Positions 45,673 to 58,614 of a stretch of 64,000 nucleotides of DNA are shown here, in pieces. A program made the position numbers and the translations under genes. This DNA comes from Triatoma infestans. Taxonomy: Eukaryota; Arthropoda; Insecta; Hemiptera; Reduviidae. The notes below the pieces were generated by a model, which saw only the letters and a list, made by a program, of their open reading frames with translations, made no database searches and was not told the DNA's origin. Position 1 is the first letter of the stretch. Each line of letters opens with the position of its first letter. The stretch covers positions 62,001-126,000 of the forward strand of contig JAAEAF010002403.1 of NCBI GenBank assembly GCA_011037195.1, given 5' to 3'.

Positions 45673-45686
45673 AGGAGGGGGGATAA
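45673..45686 (+). promoter_or_regulatory. Polypurine tract
   Basis: AGGAGGGGGGATAA stands immediately before the TGTAGT of the 3' LTR, the expected primer for plus-strand synthesis. Confidence 0.88.
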
Positions 45687-46176
45687 TGTAGTGGAAGAAC
45701 GAAATTAAAAATAATAGTTTTTAAAAATAATTTAGAATATTTTATAATGTGAATTTAACTTCAAGTTTAGTATCAGGTACTGTAAATTGGGATCATACTA
45801 AATAGAAAAACAAAGGCACAAAATCCCGTTAGGGCAAACCTTTTGTAAGAAAATTCCCCCGCGAGAGAGAGAGCAATTCCAAAGAAGAGAGCCATCAGCT
45901 TTAATAGAGTAAAGAGTAGATAGTCTAAACTCAACCTTCAAACAGGACACTTCAGGAATTGCTCTCTAAATATCAGTGCCAGTTATAAATTAAATAAGTT
46001 TATAAACCAAATAAGTTGTTATTATTTTAACAGAATATATTTATTATAAAACAGTAGTGTGTACTTAATTACTCTTAATTCTTATAATCTATCTCAAGCA
46101 AACATACAAGCCCTTTTCGCTAAAACGCTACGCTACAAGCCAACTACAAACATTCAAACATCACCAACACATTACA
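45687..46176 (+). repeat. 3' LTR
   Basis: 490 bp. Relative to the 5' LTR it has one extra A, one extra GA and a re-ordered final segment (CGCTACGCTACAAGCC.. instead of CGCTCACGACACAACC..). Confidence 0.93.
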
Positions 46177-46184
46177 ATAGCTAT

Positions 46185-47635
46185 TGAAATCAAACATCTA
46201 TTTAAGAAATATATAACACAAATGTTATATAACAAATATGTAACATAAATAAAATCAAATTCTATCAAAAATGTTTGAATTATTTAGGCAGGAGATGGAA
46301 AATATCACAATTTGATGGTAACGTGTTTGTTGATTCAATAAATCTGAGGATAGGACTGAATTTTAAATCACCTGTATCAGAGGTAGACATTGAAAAATTA
46401 TTGCACTGTAGAGCGTGGAAATTCAGTAAGTTTACGAATGTCAGGACAGTCAATGTGGTTGTTTATGATTTTTTTGTAGAAGTACGTCATGTCAGTATTT
46501 TGTCTTTTCCTGTGTACAGATAATGAAGTCTTGTAGGCTTGTTGATCAGAATCGTAGGAATACGTCAAAGTAGGTTCTTGTTTCCGGAAACCAAAGTAGG
46601 CGAAGAAATCTTGTTTTGAATTGCTTCCGGTTGCCTTAATTTATGTTTTTGATAAGATGATTATAAAATTGAAGCATATTCTAAAATAGGCCGTACCAAA
46701 ACTTCACCCTATGGGGTCCTTAAATTTAATTTAATATTAAGGTTTATATACCATTCTTAAAAAACAAAACAGTTATGAAATAATGCTATTTTCATTCACA
46801 GATTTAATTAATTTTTTTTATTCAAATTTTGAATTAATACAAGGACTTTAAAGGGGACTTCAGACGTTTCCCACCTCTCCGAGAACTGCTAAAAATTCAT
46901 TTCTTCCCAAAAAAAAGTCTAGAGAGATTGATTTATATTTTTTGGCTCAAAAAACTGCTGATTATTCGCGACCGGAGCCATCTCCAGCTTCCGGTTAGTG
47001 AGCTGTAGAGGATTTTCTCCTAGGAAGAGAAAATCTTAGGTACACGAAGCTGGACTTCCGTATGTAAGTCCAGAGCGGAAATTCCCAGCTGGAACTAAGC
47101 CATTCCCTATATAAAATTATGATTATTTATGAAGGAAGCAACACACTATACATATGGAAGCAAAATTTCTGTAAAACCAATGTCGCAAAAATTTTTTGGT
47201 TATAATTCAATTTCAAAATTTGACACAGTCGTAATACTTACAGCACTCTTCCTTACAACAGTAAGAGAAAGTGAAACTTGATTTGTAATCAAGCATATAC
47301 TGGAAATTGAAATATTTGGCGAGATTTTTTTTCGGGAACCAAATCCGCCTTCAAATTAAGAATATTTTTTTTGGATCTAAAATGGACTTTTTTTGGAAAT
47401 TAGTTTACATTCTATAATTAGGATAAAGATTAATGTTGCCATAGTAATTGATACAATAATTTTAATAATTATTCCTTTTAAATAATAAACCTTTTTTTAA
47501 TTGGAAGTTGTATTTTTGAAAATTATAAGTTTTACACCTCAGGAAGATAATCTATAAACAAGATGCTTGTAATCTCACTTTTGGAAGCAAATCTTCTAGA
47601 ATCATGTTTTTTCTATTGACCATTATTTTTACCGT
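46185..47635. other. Non-coding stretch with weak 1-kb-repeat similarity
   Basis: 46880-47280 contains TTCCGGTTAGTG and the end TTACAACAGTAAGAGAAAGT, so a heavily decayed 1-kb repeat is likely. The hairpin GATTTTCTCCTAGGAAGAGA at about 47012 is part of it. Nothing else was recognised. Confidence 0.5.
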
Positions 47636-47639
47636 CATT

Positions 47640-47890
47640 ATTTTAGCATGCATGCATATTTGTGATGTTCTTGATCGGTTTTGGATATTCCTCTATCATC
47701 AGAGTAAGGCTAACAATTTCGTGTAGAGAGTTGACTATGCAACACTTGACAGAAATATTAAGTTGAAGTCAACTCTCTTACAGGAACTTGAAACCTTACT
47801 CTGACTATGGATGAAAATCCGAAACCGGTCAGGCACCTCACAGTATGTATGTATAATCCTAGATATTATCCAGCATTGCGAATTCGATCC
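47640..47890. mobile_element. Family B palindrome with two hammerhead remnants
   Basis: Two arms share GAGAGTTGAC and GTAAG in opposite orientation. The plus arm (47796-47835) keeps stem II and GAAA, but its core is CTGACTA. The minus arm (47668-47706) has stem II altered. Neither should cleave. Confidence 0.65.
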
Positions 47891-47899
47891 ACATATTCA

Positions 47900-49580
47900 A
47901 CATTATTCAATTGTTTGCAATATTATTTAGATCACTTGCATTCTGTTTTTCTTTTTTATTAACAATATTTTTAATTTAACTGAAAATAAAACAAATATTA
48001 TTGAAAATTATTTCCATTTTCTTAAGAAACACATGCTTTCCAAATTCGCGTATTTGCTAATGCGCAGGCCTGGTTTAGTGCTGGACCGATTTTTCATAAC
48101 AAAGTAAATCATTTGAAAGTAGAGAAAAATCTTTAATCATGACAGAATTTCCTTACCACAAAGTGACAAACTTAGATTTAGTGGAAACGTTTTACAACAT
48201 GTCTGATGTAATCTTTGTATTAAACTCTTGAATTTCATTTCAATCAACACAATATGTATGCTTGCCAGAACATTAAAATCTTTCTGTTCTCTTGGTCTAA
48301 CATGATAAACTCTGAACTTGGTCTAACATGATCATTTAATTCTGCAAATACTATTTTTTTTTTTTTCTTTTTTGGGGGAATAGGGCAGAATTGCGTTACA
48401 AAAACTAATTCTATTTTCGATTTGAATTTAGTAATAAAATAAGAGCTAAAACTTACTTGATGTTCCTTGTAATTTTGCATTCAACGAACTATGCCCCATT
48501 TGTTCCATGTTACGTGACCAAAACATATAAATATCACTGATTTAAAAATACTCCTAAAATGATAGAAAATAAAAAATTTTTTGGTTCAAAAAAAGTAATT
48601 TTCAACCCCCTAACTGGCTGACTTATCAGCTTAATACTGACTCTAGTTTAGTCAGTCAGTGACTCTAGGGTGCAATCACCCCCTAAATGCTAACACTTGA
48701 TTGGTTAGCCGACATATAATTTAGCTCCGCCTACTTGACTAATAGTGGGGGGTTGATGTTAATTTTTTTTTTTTTTTTTATTTCTTTTGGATGGTTGTAC
48801 AAAAGGGCAGAAGAATACATCCCTCTCTTCCAAATAAACAAGCCCCTTCTCCCATTAGAGTTCATCTTTTAGCCCTTGAGATTCTACTTTGCTATCCCCG
48901 ACTTCTAGCAATCTCTCTCTCTCTCTCTCTCCCTTGACTTGGGATTTACTATTATAAGGGAGATGCAAGAAATCAAAAGGGCATATGTACTAAATATTAG
49001 CACTCTTTAAGAAGGATTTGGGGGCCAATTATCTGAAACATAGTACTTCAAAAGTTTTATAAAATTTAAGATAGGGAACTGAATTTCAAAAATACAGATT
49101 TAAACTGTAATATAATAACCATCCTCTTAATTTTTAATATCATATAATCCTTCTTGACATGACTGAAAATCTAAGAATTCTTCCCACCAGAGCTAGAAAT
49201 CCTCTTTTAGATCCATTCTATACCAGTGAGATTAAACGAAATGTGTACCTTCTACTGTGACGAATTGCTCAATCCAATTGGGACAATTGGTGGTACGCAA
49301 TATACCTGTCCAGTATCTGGGAGGTCTACGTATCTTAGTTCATATTGGTTTAAGGTATTTCTGTATCAGAAAAATAGAACAATTATTTTGTGAGAACCAT
49401 TTAGTTTCGGGCAATATTTTTTTCAGGTACGAAAAACCTCTGATCAATTGTAGGAAGTTTCTTATTTTTAAAGTGAGAGTTTTTTTTTTTGGACAGAATT
49501 TTTGTAAAAATGTAAACATGGGTGTGTAACAAATCTATGCCATTTTTCCGCTGATTATAAAAAAAAAAAAAAACCTGTAC
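47900..49580. other. Non-coding stretch, nothing recognised
   Basis: Includes a T-run at 48762, a TC microsatellite at 48911-48931 and no coding similarity. Confidence 0.5.
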
Positions 49581-49648
49581 ACAAAAGTATTGTCGTTGTG
49601 GTTAGTTCCGCAGAGATGGAAAGTATCGGAGATACTTCTTTTTGTGGT

Positions 49649-49686
49649 CATCGACCGGTTTCGGGCGTTCGCCCATCATCAGGTTG
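49649..49686 (-). ncRNA. Hammerhead ribozyme, family A (one stem I mismatch)
   Basis: Core CTGATGA, stem II GGGC/GCCC, GAAA, ACCGGT and GTC are intact. Stem I is CAAC against GATG, with one A-A mismatch. Confidence 0.68.
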
Positions 49687-49802
49687 CGTTTGTCAAACAG
49701 TGTGAGAGAATAGTTTTGCACAAAGCAAATTTAGTTGATACACTAAATATCAACTAAATTTGCTCTGTGCAAATCTATGTTATCACACTGTTTGACAAAA
49801 AG

Positions 49803-49840
49803 CATCCTGATGATGGGCGAACACCCGAAACCGGTCGATG
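49803..49840 (+). ncRNA. Hammerhead ribozyme, family A
   Basis: CATC, CTGATGA, stem II GGGC/ACCC (three pairs plus a C-A mismatch at the loop end), GAAA, ACCGGT, GTC, GATG. The core is complete. Confidence 0.72.
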
Positions 49841-50043
49841 ACCATAAAAAGAAGCAGGCTATTACGGAAGATATCTCTAAAAGTATTGTCCATTTTTTTG
49901 AACATGGTTATTTACCGTACTCATACATGTTTCCATTATTTTTCATGGTTACTTCTTTGGTGTAAAAAGATAATTTGTGGTAAATTTAAATATGACTGAA
50001 GTAAAGTTTGCAAATTAGAGCAACATTAAAGTTTCAAAATATT

Positions 50044-50196
50044 TGTTGTGGTGGTTGGTTCCGCAGAACTGGAAAGCATCAGTAAGTCTGTGTTGTTACA
50101 CTGTCTGACAAACATATCCTGAAGATGGGCGAACGCCCGAAACCGGTCGATGACCACAAAATGAAGCAAGCTATCACGGAAGCATGTCTCTCATGC
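50044..50196 (+). mobile_element. Short family A element with 12-bp target duplication
   Basis: 153 bp: only ~38 bp of the left arm remain, joined to a nearly full right arm. TTTCAAAATATT at 50032-50043 is repeated at 50197-50208, so the shortened form itself probably inserted, unless the deletion came later. Confidence 0.85.
50115..50152 (+). ncRNA. Hammerhead ribozyme, family A, complete core
   Basis: Stem I TATC/GATG (one G-U pair), CTGAAGA, stem II GGGC/GCCC, GAAA, ACCGGT, GTC. Confidence 0.76.
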
Positions 50197-50399
50197 TTTC
50201 AAAATATTGTTGCATCAAGGGAGGCGAGGTGATTAATGAGTGGAGAGGGTGATAATGTGTCAGTCTGTACAGATGTTGGTGTTGGAAAATTAGAGATGAT
50301 TAGCGATATAAACCTAGGGACCAGACCCCCCGTGACTGATTTAGCAATCTATCACGTTTGTTAGAAGATTTTTCCCGGTAAAGTTCTATCAAAACTTTA

Positions 50400-51045
50400 T
50401 ACTTTCTTTTACTCCTTTCTCTTTTTTCATGCCAAATTTTCCATATCGAGTTTTTACCGGAAATATTCCCATTTTGAGGTCCCCTGAGAGAGACCAAAAA
50501 AGTGGTTTTTAGAAAATGGTTTGTGCGTGTGTGAGTATGTGAACAGTATAGCTCAAAAATGAAAAATCGTAGAGAGTTCAAACTTGATACATCGTTTAGG
50601 TATCATCTTGGCATCCGACAGTAGGTTAACTGTCAAAATTCCTCAACCGGAAGTACCAGTTTACTAATTGATTTTTTTCACTTTTTTGCAATTTTCTCAA
50701 AAATGGTTCCAAAGATTTTCTTCAAACTTGGTACATCAACTACTCTTATAAAAATCTACAACTTTTATTTGTAAGATTTCTCCGGGAAAATTCATTTAAG
50801 GGCACTTTTGGGGGAGTGGTGGGATTAGGTTGGCCTGTAAAATGCTATTTTAGTTTATTACACAATTCTATCATATAAATAATATTAATTAAAATTAAAT
50901 ATGTTGCTGAAATTTCGAATTTGAAGAAAATCAGAAGACCGGAAGTGTGTTTTTACCGGAACAGTTTGTTTCAGTTTTTTGTAATTTTTCTCCATAAAAA
51001 TACTGACAAATTTCATTGAATTTGTGAGGGTTTGAAACCAGATTT
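50400..51045 (+). repeat. 1-kb dispersed repeat, copy h (internally shortened)
   Basis: From ACTTTCTTTTACTCC through CAGTATAGCTCAAAAATG and CTCAACCGGAAGTACCAG to TTTGAAACCAGATTTTTT. About 350 bp of the middle modules are missing. Confidence 0.82.
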
Positions 51046-51439
51046 TTTTTTTTTTGTTACAATATTGTGCTACAAAACAGGGGGAAATTAAATGATTCAT
51101 AACAGTTCCGTGTTCAATGTACCGCTTTAGGTGAGAAGTTTGAAGTATGGAAGGAAGTTCAAGGTAGGTATCAGGATGGATTGTACTACTGTACGGGATT
51201 TGATTCCCGATCTTCATAGGGAGGTGTTTTAATTTACAGTTCCATGGTAACGTGATTCATATTTATACATAATGTCTGCCCGAAAGATTATTTAATATTC
51301 CCTGTTTGGAAAAAATATGGAAATTGAGAGTTTGTAGGTCAAGATAAAGTCGTGTAAATCTCCGAAGTTTTTTTTTTTAATTTTCAAACTAAATTCTGCA
51401 GCGATGCATAATCATTAATATTTATTTTAAAAATTTGGT

Positions 51440-52125
51440 GTGAAACACTCACACAACTTTCTCTTACTCCTGTTCTCAAAATTATAATTGACAAAGGTTA
51501 TAGTTTGTGTACCAAATATAACGAAATTCGTCGAAAACTGGAAAAAACTGTTCAGTAAAAGCGCACTTCCGGCTTACTAATTTTCTTAAAACTTGGAATT
51601 TTGGCCATCAATTTTTTTATAATTAATTTTGTTTGGATGATAGAATTGTATAATCAACTATGATAGCACATTAGATGAAAACCTAACCCCACCTCCCCCC
51701 ATAAGTGCCCTTAAATGAATTTTTCCAGAGAAATGTTTCAAATAAAAGTTATAGCTGTTAGTTTGTGTAGTTGATATAGCAAGTTTGAAGAAAATCCTTG
51801 GAAGCATTTTTGAGAAAATCGCAAAAACGTAAAAAAAACAACTAGTAAAGTGGTACAATCCGGTTGAGGAATTTTGACAGATGACCCACTGTCGGATCCC
51901 ATGGTGATACCTAAACGGAATATCAAGTTTGAACTTACTACGATTTTTCATTTTAGAGCTATGCTGTTCACATACACACGTACATACGTACGTACATACA
52001 CACACACAGACAGACCATTTGCTAAAAACCACTTTTTTGGACTCAGGGGACCTCAAAACGGATATTTCCGGTGAAAACTCAATATCGGAAATTTGACACG
52101 ATTACAATACTTCCTCTTACTTGGA
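51440..52125 (-). repeat. 1-kb dispersed repeat, copy i
   Basis: Reverse orientation: GGTGTGAAACACTCACACAA at the start, and GACCTCAAAACGGATATTTC then CTTCCTCTTAC at the end. One ~300-bp module is deleted. Confidence 0.85.
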
Positions 52126-52129
52126 AGTA

Positions 52130-55100
52130 AAAAGATAGCAAAATCGAATGTAAACAGGAAGTAAAAAGTAAAAAAATCGATTGTAAAACACTTACGGCTA
52201 TAATTACAATTCCACTTGAAGAATTTCCTATTAACTTGAAATATTGATTATACAAATAGTTGGGCTTGTAATATAATACAGACAAATAAGGATGGTGAAG
52301 ATTATATTGTTAACAATATGACTACATTGTACGGCAGCGTCCTCTGACTTAACTCCTTAGCATAAATTGCTACATAAATTTATGCCTAACTCACCCACCA
52401 ATACCCCTATAATACTATTAAAATCGATTTTTCCAAATAATTATTACAAATAATAGTTATCCTTTTATATCAGTGCAGTAAGCGTTCCAAGTTTAAAAAA
52501 AAAATTGAGGCTCAATTAAGTATATTCCATAAAAAAGGACAGTAAAGTCGTACTTCCGGTTTACTTAATTTCTTCAAATATGAAATACTAGTAATACTTT
52601 TAATATACTTTAATAATAATATATAAATGGTGGAACATTATATTGAAGATGACCTTTAGAGGAAGTTTAATATTGCAACATCTCCTCTAATTCTCCAAAA
52701 CTTCAATTTTTCTCGAAAAATAGTAAATTCGTCGCACTTTTGGTTAATGGATTTTGAGCGAAACTTTCGTGTGTGTGCGGCTTTTTTCACACTTATGGCC
52801 TCTTGCAGTAGTAAGTGAAACTAATAATATACCATTTATATTTTTTGCTATCTTTTTTTTTTTTTTAAAGTAATAAATTCTAAAAATTATAAATCTAAAT
52901 AAATTGGAGTTAAATTTGCCACCATAGTTAAGATCCATTGATAGACAACAAAGTCATACTAACAAAAATTAGTTCTTTTTAAAATATTTTGCTCACCTTA
53001 TTGTCACTTTCTAAATGTTAATAATAGAGTATGTTTTTGTTAAAGAACTGTTACTTGAAGTTACCCTCTTCGTTATTCGTAAGTGGGGTGACTTGAAGTG
53101 GCTCTGCTACTAATCGACAGACGTTCACTGGTAATGTTTTTTTTTTTTTTTACTATTGAAATCAGCGTTATTACGTCATCAACGTCTTATGCCAACAAAA
53201 AATAGGAATGACAAACGTTAGCCAAACGTCTCTATTATAACAAATAGAACAGAAGAAAAAAATACGAACCAAAATTTCACACACCGGATGTTGTGCGAGT
53301 TTATTTTGTAAGTGCGAGTATTAATTTTGTATAGCCCTATCAGTTTCCGGTCATATAAAGAACTTCCGGTTATTATATTCTCATGTTACGTGAATATTGG
53401 AGGGAAATTTTTCAAAAAAAAATTTCATATATTAAATTTTATGACCATTGTTGGAAGTTCAGTTGTTTTTTTTTTTTTTTTTAGATAGAATAAATTGTTG
53501 CAAATAACATTGTTTTAATTTCTTTTGGTATCCGGGCATATAGGCAGCGCGTTTGATTAATTAAGAAATCTTCCATATTTTTTTTATAAGATTTTTGACT
53601 CCGAAAATAACGATTGTAAAAATCTTTTCTCTTCCAAGTCTTCGTTTTTTTTTTATTGTGTTTCTTTTCGATTATTTTATTCAGGCTAATATTGTAAGGT
53701 AAGGATGCTAGTTGGAATATGAATACGTTTTTCACTTCTTATTATGGTTTATTGGAAATGAGGAGTAGTAAACATTTTTTTTTCCCCTTACCTTAAATAT
53801 TTGATATTTTCAGGTTAAAAATGAAAGGTTAATAGAAGAGAAAAAGTTGTTTAAGAAATCCTACAAAACCTATAGTACAATCTTATGACGCCTTTTACCC
53901 GAGAATGGCTGTATCTTCCTGAAGAGGTACCAAACTTCCCATCCACCATCTTGTCAGGCTCAATGGAACCCCCTTTTTTTTTTTATATATTTCTCTAGTA
54001 GATAATAGAACGCCAACACTTGAACTAGTGTTCCTGCTGGTCTTCACTAGCTTCATGTTAGTATTTTTTTTTTTTTGTGAATCACTAAACATTTTTACTT
54101 TGGCATTCAGGCATATTGTACAACAATAGAGACATCAGTTTTTTCTGTCTATTTTTTATTTTTTAAAGTATTGTTCCTATTTTGTAAAGCATCTACTGTC
54201 AGTTTATGCTGGGATAATTCAAAATGTCTTTAATTGTTCATATTGCTTTTGTATTTATGATTTTTGTGGCTTAAACTTTTTAGCTTTTCGTTGGAATTCC
54301 ATTTTTTTTTTTTCCTTTTTTTATATAGAGTGTATTTTTTTGTCCAACCATATTCTTTTCATAAATATTTTGAATTCACTGAAAATCAGATTAATTAAGG
54401 ATGAAACAAGAAAAAGCGTATGTTCCATTCAATTACCATCGTGTATAATTGATCAGTCCTATACGAATTAATAAGAATATATGAATTCAGGATAAGGTGC
54501 CAGATGAATTTGGTCTGTAATTAATTAATAATTTGCCCATTTTATAAAAAATGGAATAGAATATATTGGATAAATTACAGAAGAAATTGCGTTACTTACT
54601 CTACGAGATTATAGCAAACGTATTTGCAAATAGACTGACAGAATATTCGTTTTTTGCGAATGAGGTTGATTACAATGAAAAAATGCCACGCTGGTACATC
54701 ATAGATTTTCACTATCTATTATTTATAGATTTGAAGCAAAGCTTATAACAGTTGGAACCTGAAAAAAACTCAGCTGCTAGAAGTTCAAATGCAAGAAGCA
54801 CTGTTTTTGACGAGTTTCTCAAAAAATGGGGATCTTTGCCCTTTTTATTTTTAATAGTAAAAGTTTCATAAGAAATGTAAATGAACATATTAGTAAAAAT
54901 GCCGAATTTGAAGAAACTTTTATCAATTGTAACTTGGATAATCATAGTAAGACACAAAGTCGTTTCAGTAAATAAATATTTACTTTCGCCTGCTGTAGGA
55001 TTTATATAATACTTTTGAAAATTTAAGTTTTCATTGAACGAGCGCGGCTACTTGAACAGCGTTCAGTACTTAACAATGACAAAAATGGCGGATATAAACG

Positions 55101-55980
55101 CAATGGAACGAGACTTAAAACACGAAATATGAGGGGGGGAGTCAGTGAATCATTTAAATATCTAACCATCACTAGTTATTTTACAGTCCTTACATTCTAG
55201 AAACTGACCATTCAAAACGGACCTTCAACATATCTATTCCACAATTTACAATTACTTCAACATACACTACATATTCTTCAAGGACTTAATAATATTTCTC
55301 TATTAAAAAAAAATTGCACACACTTCTCTCTGGTCATCCACTAATTCATCAGTTTCATCTCTAAAGCTGCCTGACAATTACTATTCAACGTCTAAGACAT
55401 CACAGGTCGCGCAATACTTTTGGCGATGGAAATCAGCAAATAATGTTTAGGAGAGTGTGAACTGGGGGGGGGGATGATAACGCCATTCATGTTTTTTTTA
55501 TAGCATCTTATTTACTATACTTGTTACATCGGAGCTTTACTGTCCCATTTATAAGTCCCGTTTTTATAAGTTTAAAAAGTTTTTACTTAATTAGAGATTT
55601 GAGGTCCACTGAGCATGAAAAAATATTTTTTTGTAATTGGTGGTAGGCAGTGTGTGTGTGTGCGTGTGAGAGAAAATGAGTTAGAAAAACGAAATAATTC
55701 CATATTATTATTATTACATATTTTCAGTGAGATCCTGGGGATTATATAGCTGGGAATTTTTTCGAACAGCTATATAGATTAACTATATTAGATTAGAAAC
55801 CTAAAAAATGTCGCACTATGTGGCGTGTATCTAATATACCTACCTGACTTCTGCAGATTAACTTATAAATTTTCGTCAATAAATATGAATGAATGAATGA
55901 AAAAATTCTGTATTTAAGTCATAAGACTATTACAGTGAGTTTGAGTTACATATACCTATAAACAACATAAATTCATTTCA
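52130..55980. other. AT-rich stretch without recognised genes
   Basis: 52490-53400 retains traces of the 1-kb repeat (GTCGTACTTCCGGTTTACTT; ACTTCCGGTTATTATATTCT). The rest, including 53400-55980, has long T-runs, a GT microsatellite near 55650 and no coding similarity. Confidence 0.5.
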
Positions 55981-56137
55981 AATATTAAAACAAAATATTT
56001 TTTTTTTTTTTTTTTTTTTTTTACAGAAAGAAATTAGATAAAATTATATAATAGAAAGAAAAGGAATTACAAAATCATCTAGATTCTAGAGAAAAAAATA
56101 AATTAAAGTTACTCATTACAAATAAACGCTCTTATCT

Positions 56138-56410
56138 TCAGAGCTGTTCGAACACAATAAGTAATATTTTTAATTTCACTGATACTGGGCGACAAAAGAA
56201 TTGAGGAAAAATTACCTTCATTAAAATTCGAGTACATTGGCAATGTAACCTAGCCGAATGATACATAGGACATTCAATTAATAAATGAAATAAATTCTCA
56301 GGTTTTTGTAGATTACATATCGAGCAATTAATTTGAGTATCCAATCTCACAGTGCAATTATTATATGTTAATTTGACAGTATATTTGCCAGAGGTATTCG
56401 TCAATAAATA
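56138..56410 (-). pseudogene. LINE C-terminal zinc-knuckle fragment
   Basis: Minus frame: FIRYLLTNTSGKYTVKLTY, then INCSICNLQKPENLFHLLIE with a following CPMY, a Cys-Cys-His-Cys tail of a LINE ORF2. Downstream on the minus strand a short TTCA-type repeat near 55888-55902 could be the 3' tail. Confidence 0.7.
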
Positions 56411-56414
56411 GCGA

Positions 56415-56864
56415 ATGAATATTTCTCCTCAGAGAACTAGGAATCACGCCTGTTGATGAAATGAATTATATAATAGGAATTATCCTTATAATCCCCACAT
56501 TCCTAATTTGCTTAATTTCTTTGGAAAGCTCAAAATATTTCTGAATTTTGTCGTTGTAGGTTGACTACAAATTTTCACTGTTAGGGACCGCCATATCTAT
56601 TAAATGGTATTTCTTTTCTTTTTCTAATAGGATGATATTTGGCCTGTTATGTGAGATATGCTGGTCTGTTATCATCACACTTCTGTCCCAATAAAATTTG
56701 CAGCTTCCATTCTCCATTATGGTTGCTGGCTGATACTTATAATATGATGTGGATTCTTTAAGTAATCCATTATTCATTGCTAGTCTTTGATGGATCTGCT
56801 TGGCGACACTATCGTGTCTGGCTTTATATAGAGCCTGCGCTATGGCTCGACAGCCTGACGTCAC
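56415..56864 (-). pseudogene. LINE fragment with endonuclease-like PD..D motif
   Basis: Minus frame: ARHDSVAKQIHQRLAMNNGL, YYKYQPATIMENGSCKFYWD, NRPNIILLEK, YHLIDMAVPNSENL, a stop, then KYFELSKEIKQIRNVGIIRI and TGVIPSSLRRN. This layout (HNRP(D/N)I...LIDMAVP) is the restriction-like endonuclease region commonly annotated with R2-type LINEs. It carries two stops, so it is a relic. Asn replaces the usual Asp in the PD motif. Confidence 0.72.
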
Positions 56865-57389
56865 GTGTTGAATCGTCTTATTATTATTATTATTGTTTGT
56901 CTGTGGGGATGGGCGAAATCATGCGCTATCCAAAGCCCTATTGGGCCCATAAGGCTACCCTAAGGAAACAACAAACCGGGTCTAGAACAAAGGGATTCAG
57001 ACCCCGGTTTAATCCATCTAAGATTCACCGCAGTCCGAACAAATCGACAATAACCTTAAAGGGAAATGGCCTAAGCTCTTCCAAAAACATGCTGTTCCGA
57101 CCAAACAGAAGTCCTGAACCTAATTTCCTCACAACCCAAGCAATCTTTCATAAGATGGATAGGTTTTTTTTCTCCTTCCTTTACCTCACAGACTCTATAA
57201 AATGGATCCAGCATAAGCCCCAATATTTCCATAACAAAATCGTTGATGTGTTGTTCAGTTATCATTATGGGATTTTAGGAAGATTTCGGTCAAAATTCAC
57301 CATTCAAAAATGCAAATTAAGGTCTCAGAATAAAATTCTCAAGCTCCTGAGTTTCCCGATTTTTAATAGCAATAAGAGTAAGTAAGTGC

Positions 57390-58600
57390 GTGGGTGTGTT
57401 ATAACACAGATATTTTTCCTAATTATTACGCGATTTACTATACGTCTTTGAGAAATAGATAATTTTTGAAGTATTTTCGTTTTCCATAGTTTTATTAAAC
57501 TTCATAAGATATTTTTTTTTATTTTCTCCCAACAATGAAGCTAAATGAGTAATTTGTACTGGTATTTCAACTTATATTTGTTAAAAAGGAAATGACAGTT
57601 GCAAACTTCTACGAATCACTTTTCCACTTTAAATAGTTCCCCCCCGTCTTCCAACTAAAAAAAAAATAAAAAAAAAAAATAAATAATAATAGAAAAGAGT
57701 CGCCACTTGAAAATTCCGTGTGATTGTGTAAGAAGAGTTTAGTGGAGAATTTACTATTGGTATAGTAAATAATAACTGACATACACCCGAAAACTACATT
57801 AACACAATAATAATGTGTACAAATGTGGCAAACAGCTGACATTCTATATATATATAAAGTGAACATATAGCAGGGTGATTTTTCTCTGCGGATACTCGAG
57901 CTTCTTTTTCACTCTCACCACCTCTCTCTCTCTAACTATCTGTCTGTCTGTGTTTCTCTCCTTCTCTTGCATACTCTCTGTGCCATACATAAATGCAGGT
58001 GGTGATAATGTCAATACTCAAAACCGCTTATATTCTAGACCTCCATAGGGTGGTGATTTCTGTCTGTGTATATGTACGCTTGTTCACCCCTCTTATTACA
58101 TCTCACTCCAATCTCTCTTCAACAGCATGATGCACTTACTGTTCTGGTCACCGTATCTCTTATAAAAATCTCCCCAAGCTATCAGATACACAGCTATTTG
58201 ATACTAAACCATATAATTAGGTGGGGTTGTTCTATGTATACGTACTCCTTATCTTGTGGTTTTTAACGAAATAATCTTCATCGTTTTTGTACGTTGATAA
58301 TCCTTTCGACAATCTGCTAATAATAAACAATAAAGTTTTGGCCTGTTTGATTGGACCGGTAACCATTCATCGGTAGTGGTTGCTTTGGTTGTACTGATCT
58401 AGAATATTATGGTTCAACTCGAGGCTTAAAAAAATAAAAAAAAAAACATTGGAAAATGATAGGGTTAAACCATTTTGAACAATATTCAGAGACATTAATG
58501 TCCCATATCATTCATTATATTATCTTATATAATAAAACTACATACATTTTCTTATCTATTGCACATGTCGTTTCTCCATTCTTTTTGTTTAACTGTTTAA
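57390..58600. other. Non-coding stretch, nothing recognised
   Basis: Homopolymers near 57660, CT-rich tract near 57925. No repeat family of this window until family A at 58615. Confidence 0.5.
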
Positions 58601-58614
58601 ACAATAACTTCATT

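Larger units (their letters stand above)
42031..46180 (+). mobile_element. Gag-only LTR retrotransposon (4.1 kb) with ATAG target duplication
   Basis: LTRs at 42035-42514 and 45687-46176 start TG and end CA. The ATAG at 42031-42034 is repeated at 46177-46180. The order is LTR, primer-binding site, gag, 1.7 kb without pol, purine tract, LTR. Protease, reverse transcriptase, RNase H and integrase are absent. It must rely on enzymes supplied by another element. The 4-bp duplication and knuckle-bearing Gag suggest the Ty3/Gypsy group. Confidence 0.92.
49595..49878. mobile_element. Family A hammerhead palindrome P3 with 12-bp target duplication
   Basis: A 284-bp unit of two opposed arms meeting at ATTTAGTTGATACACTAAAT. 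AAAAGTATTGTC at 49583-49594 is repeated at 49879-49890. Confidence 0.88.

Noticed and set aside
45380..45691. 103-residue Ser/Thr-rich frame before the 3' LTR as a second gene of the element
   Set aside because: It ends inside the LTR, has no recognisable domain, and an opposite frame of similar length exists. Composition bias explains it.
56777..57385. 202-residue frame on the plus strand
   Set aside because: It starts opposite the LINE endonuclease relic and contains microsatellite-derived Tyr repeats. There is no recognisable domain.
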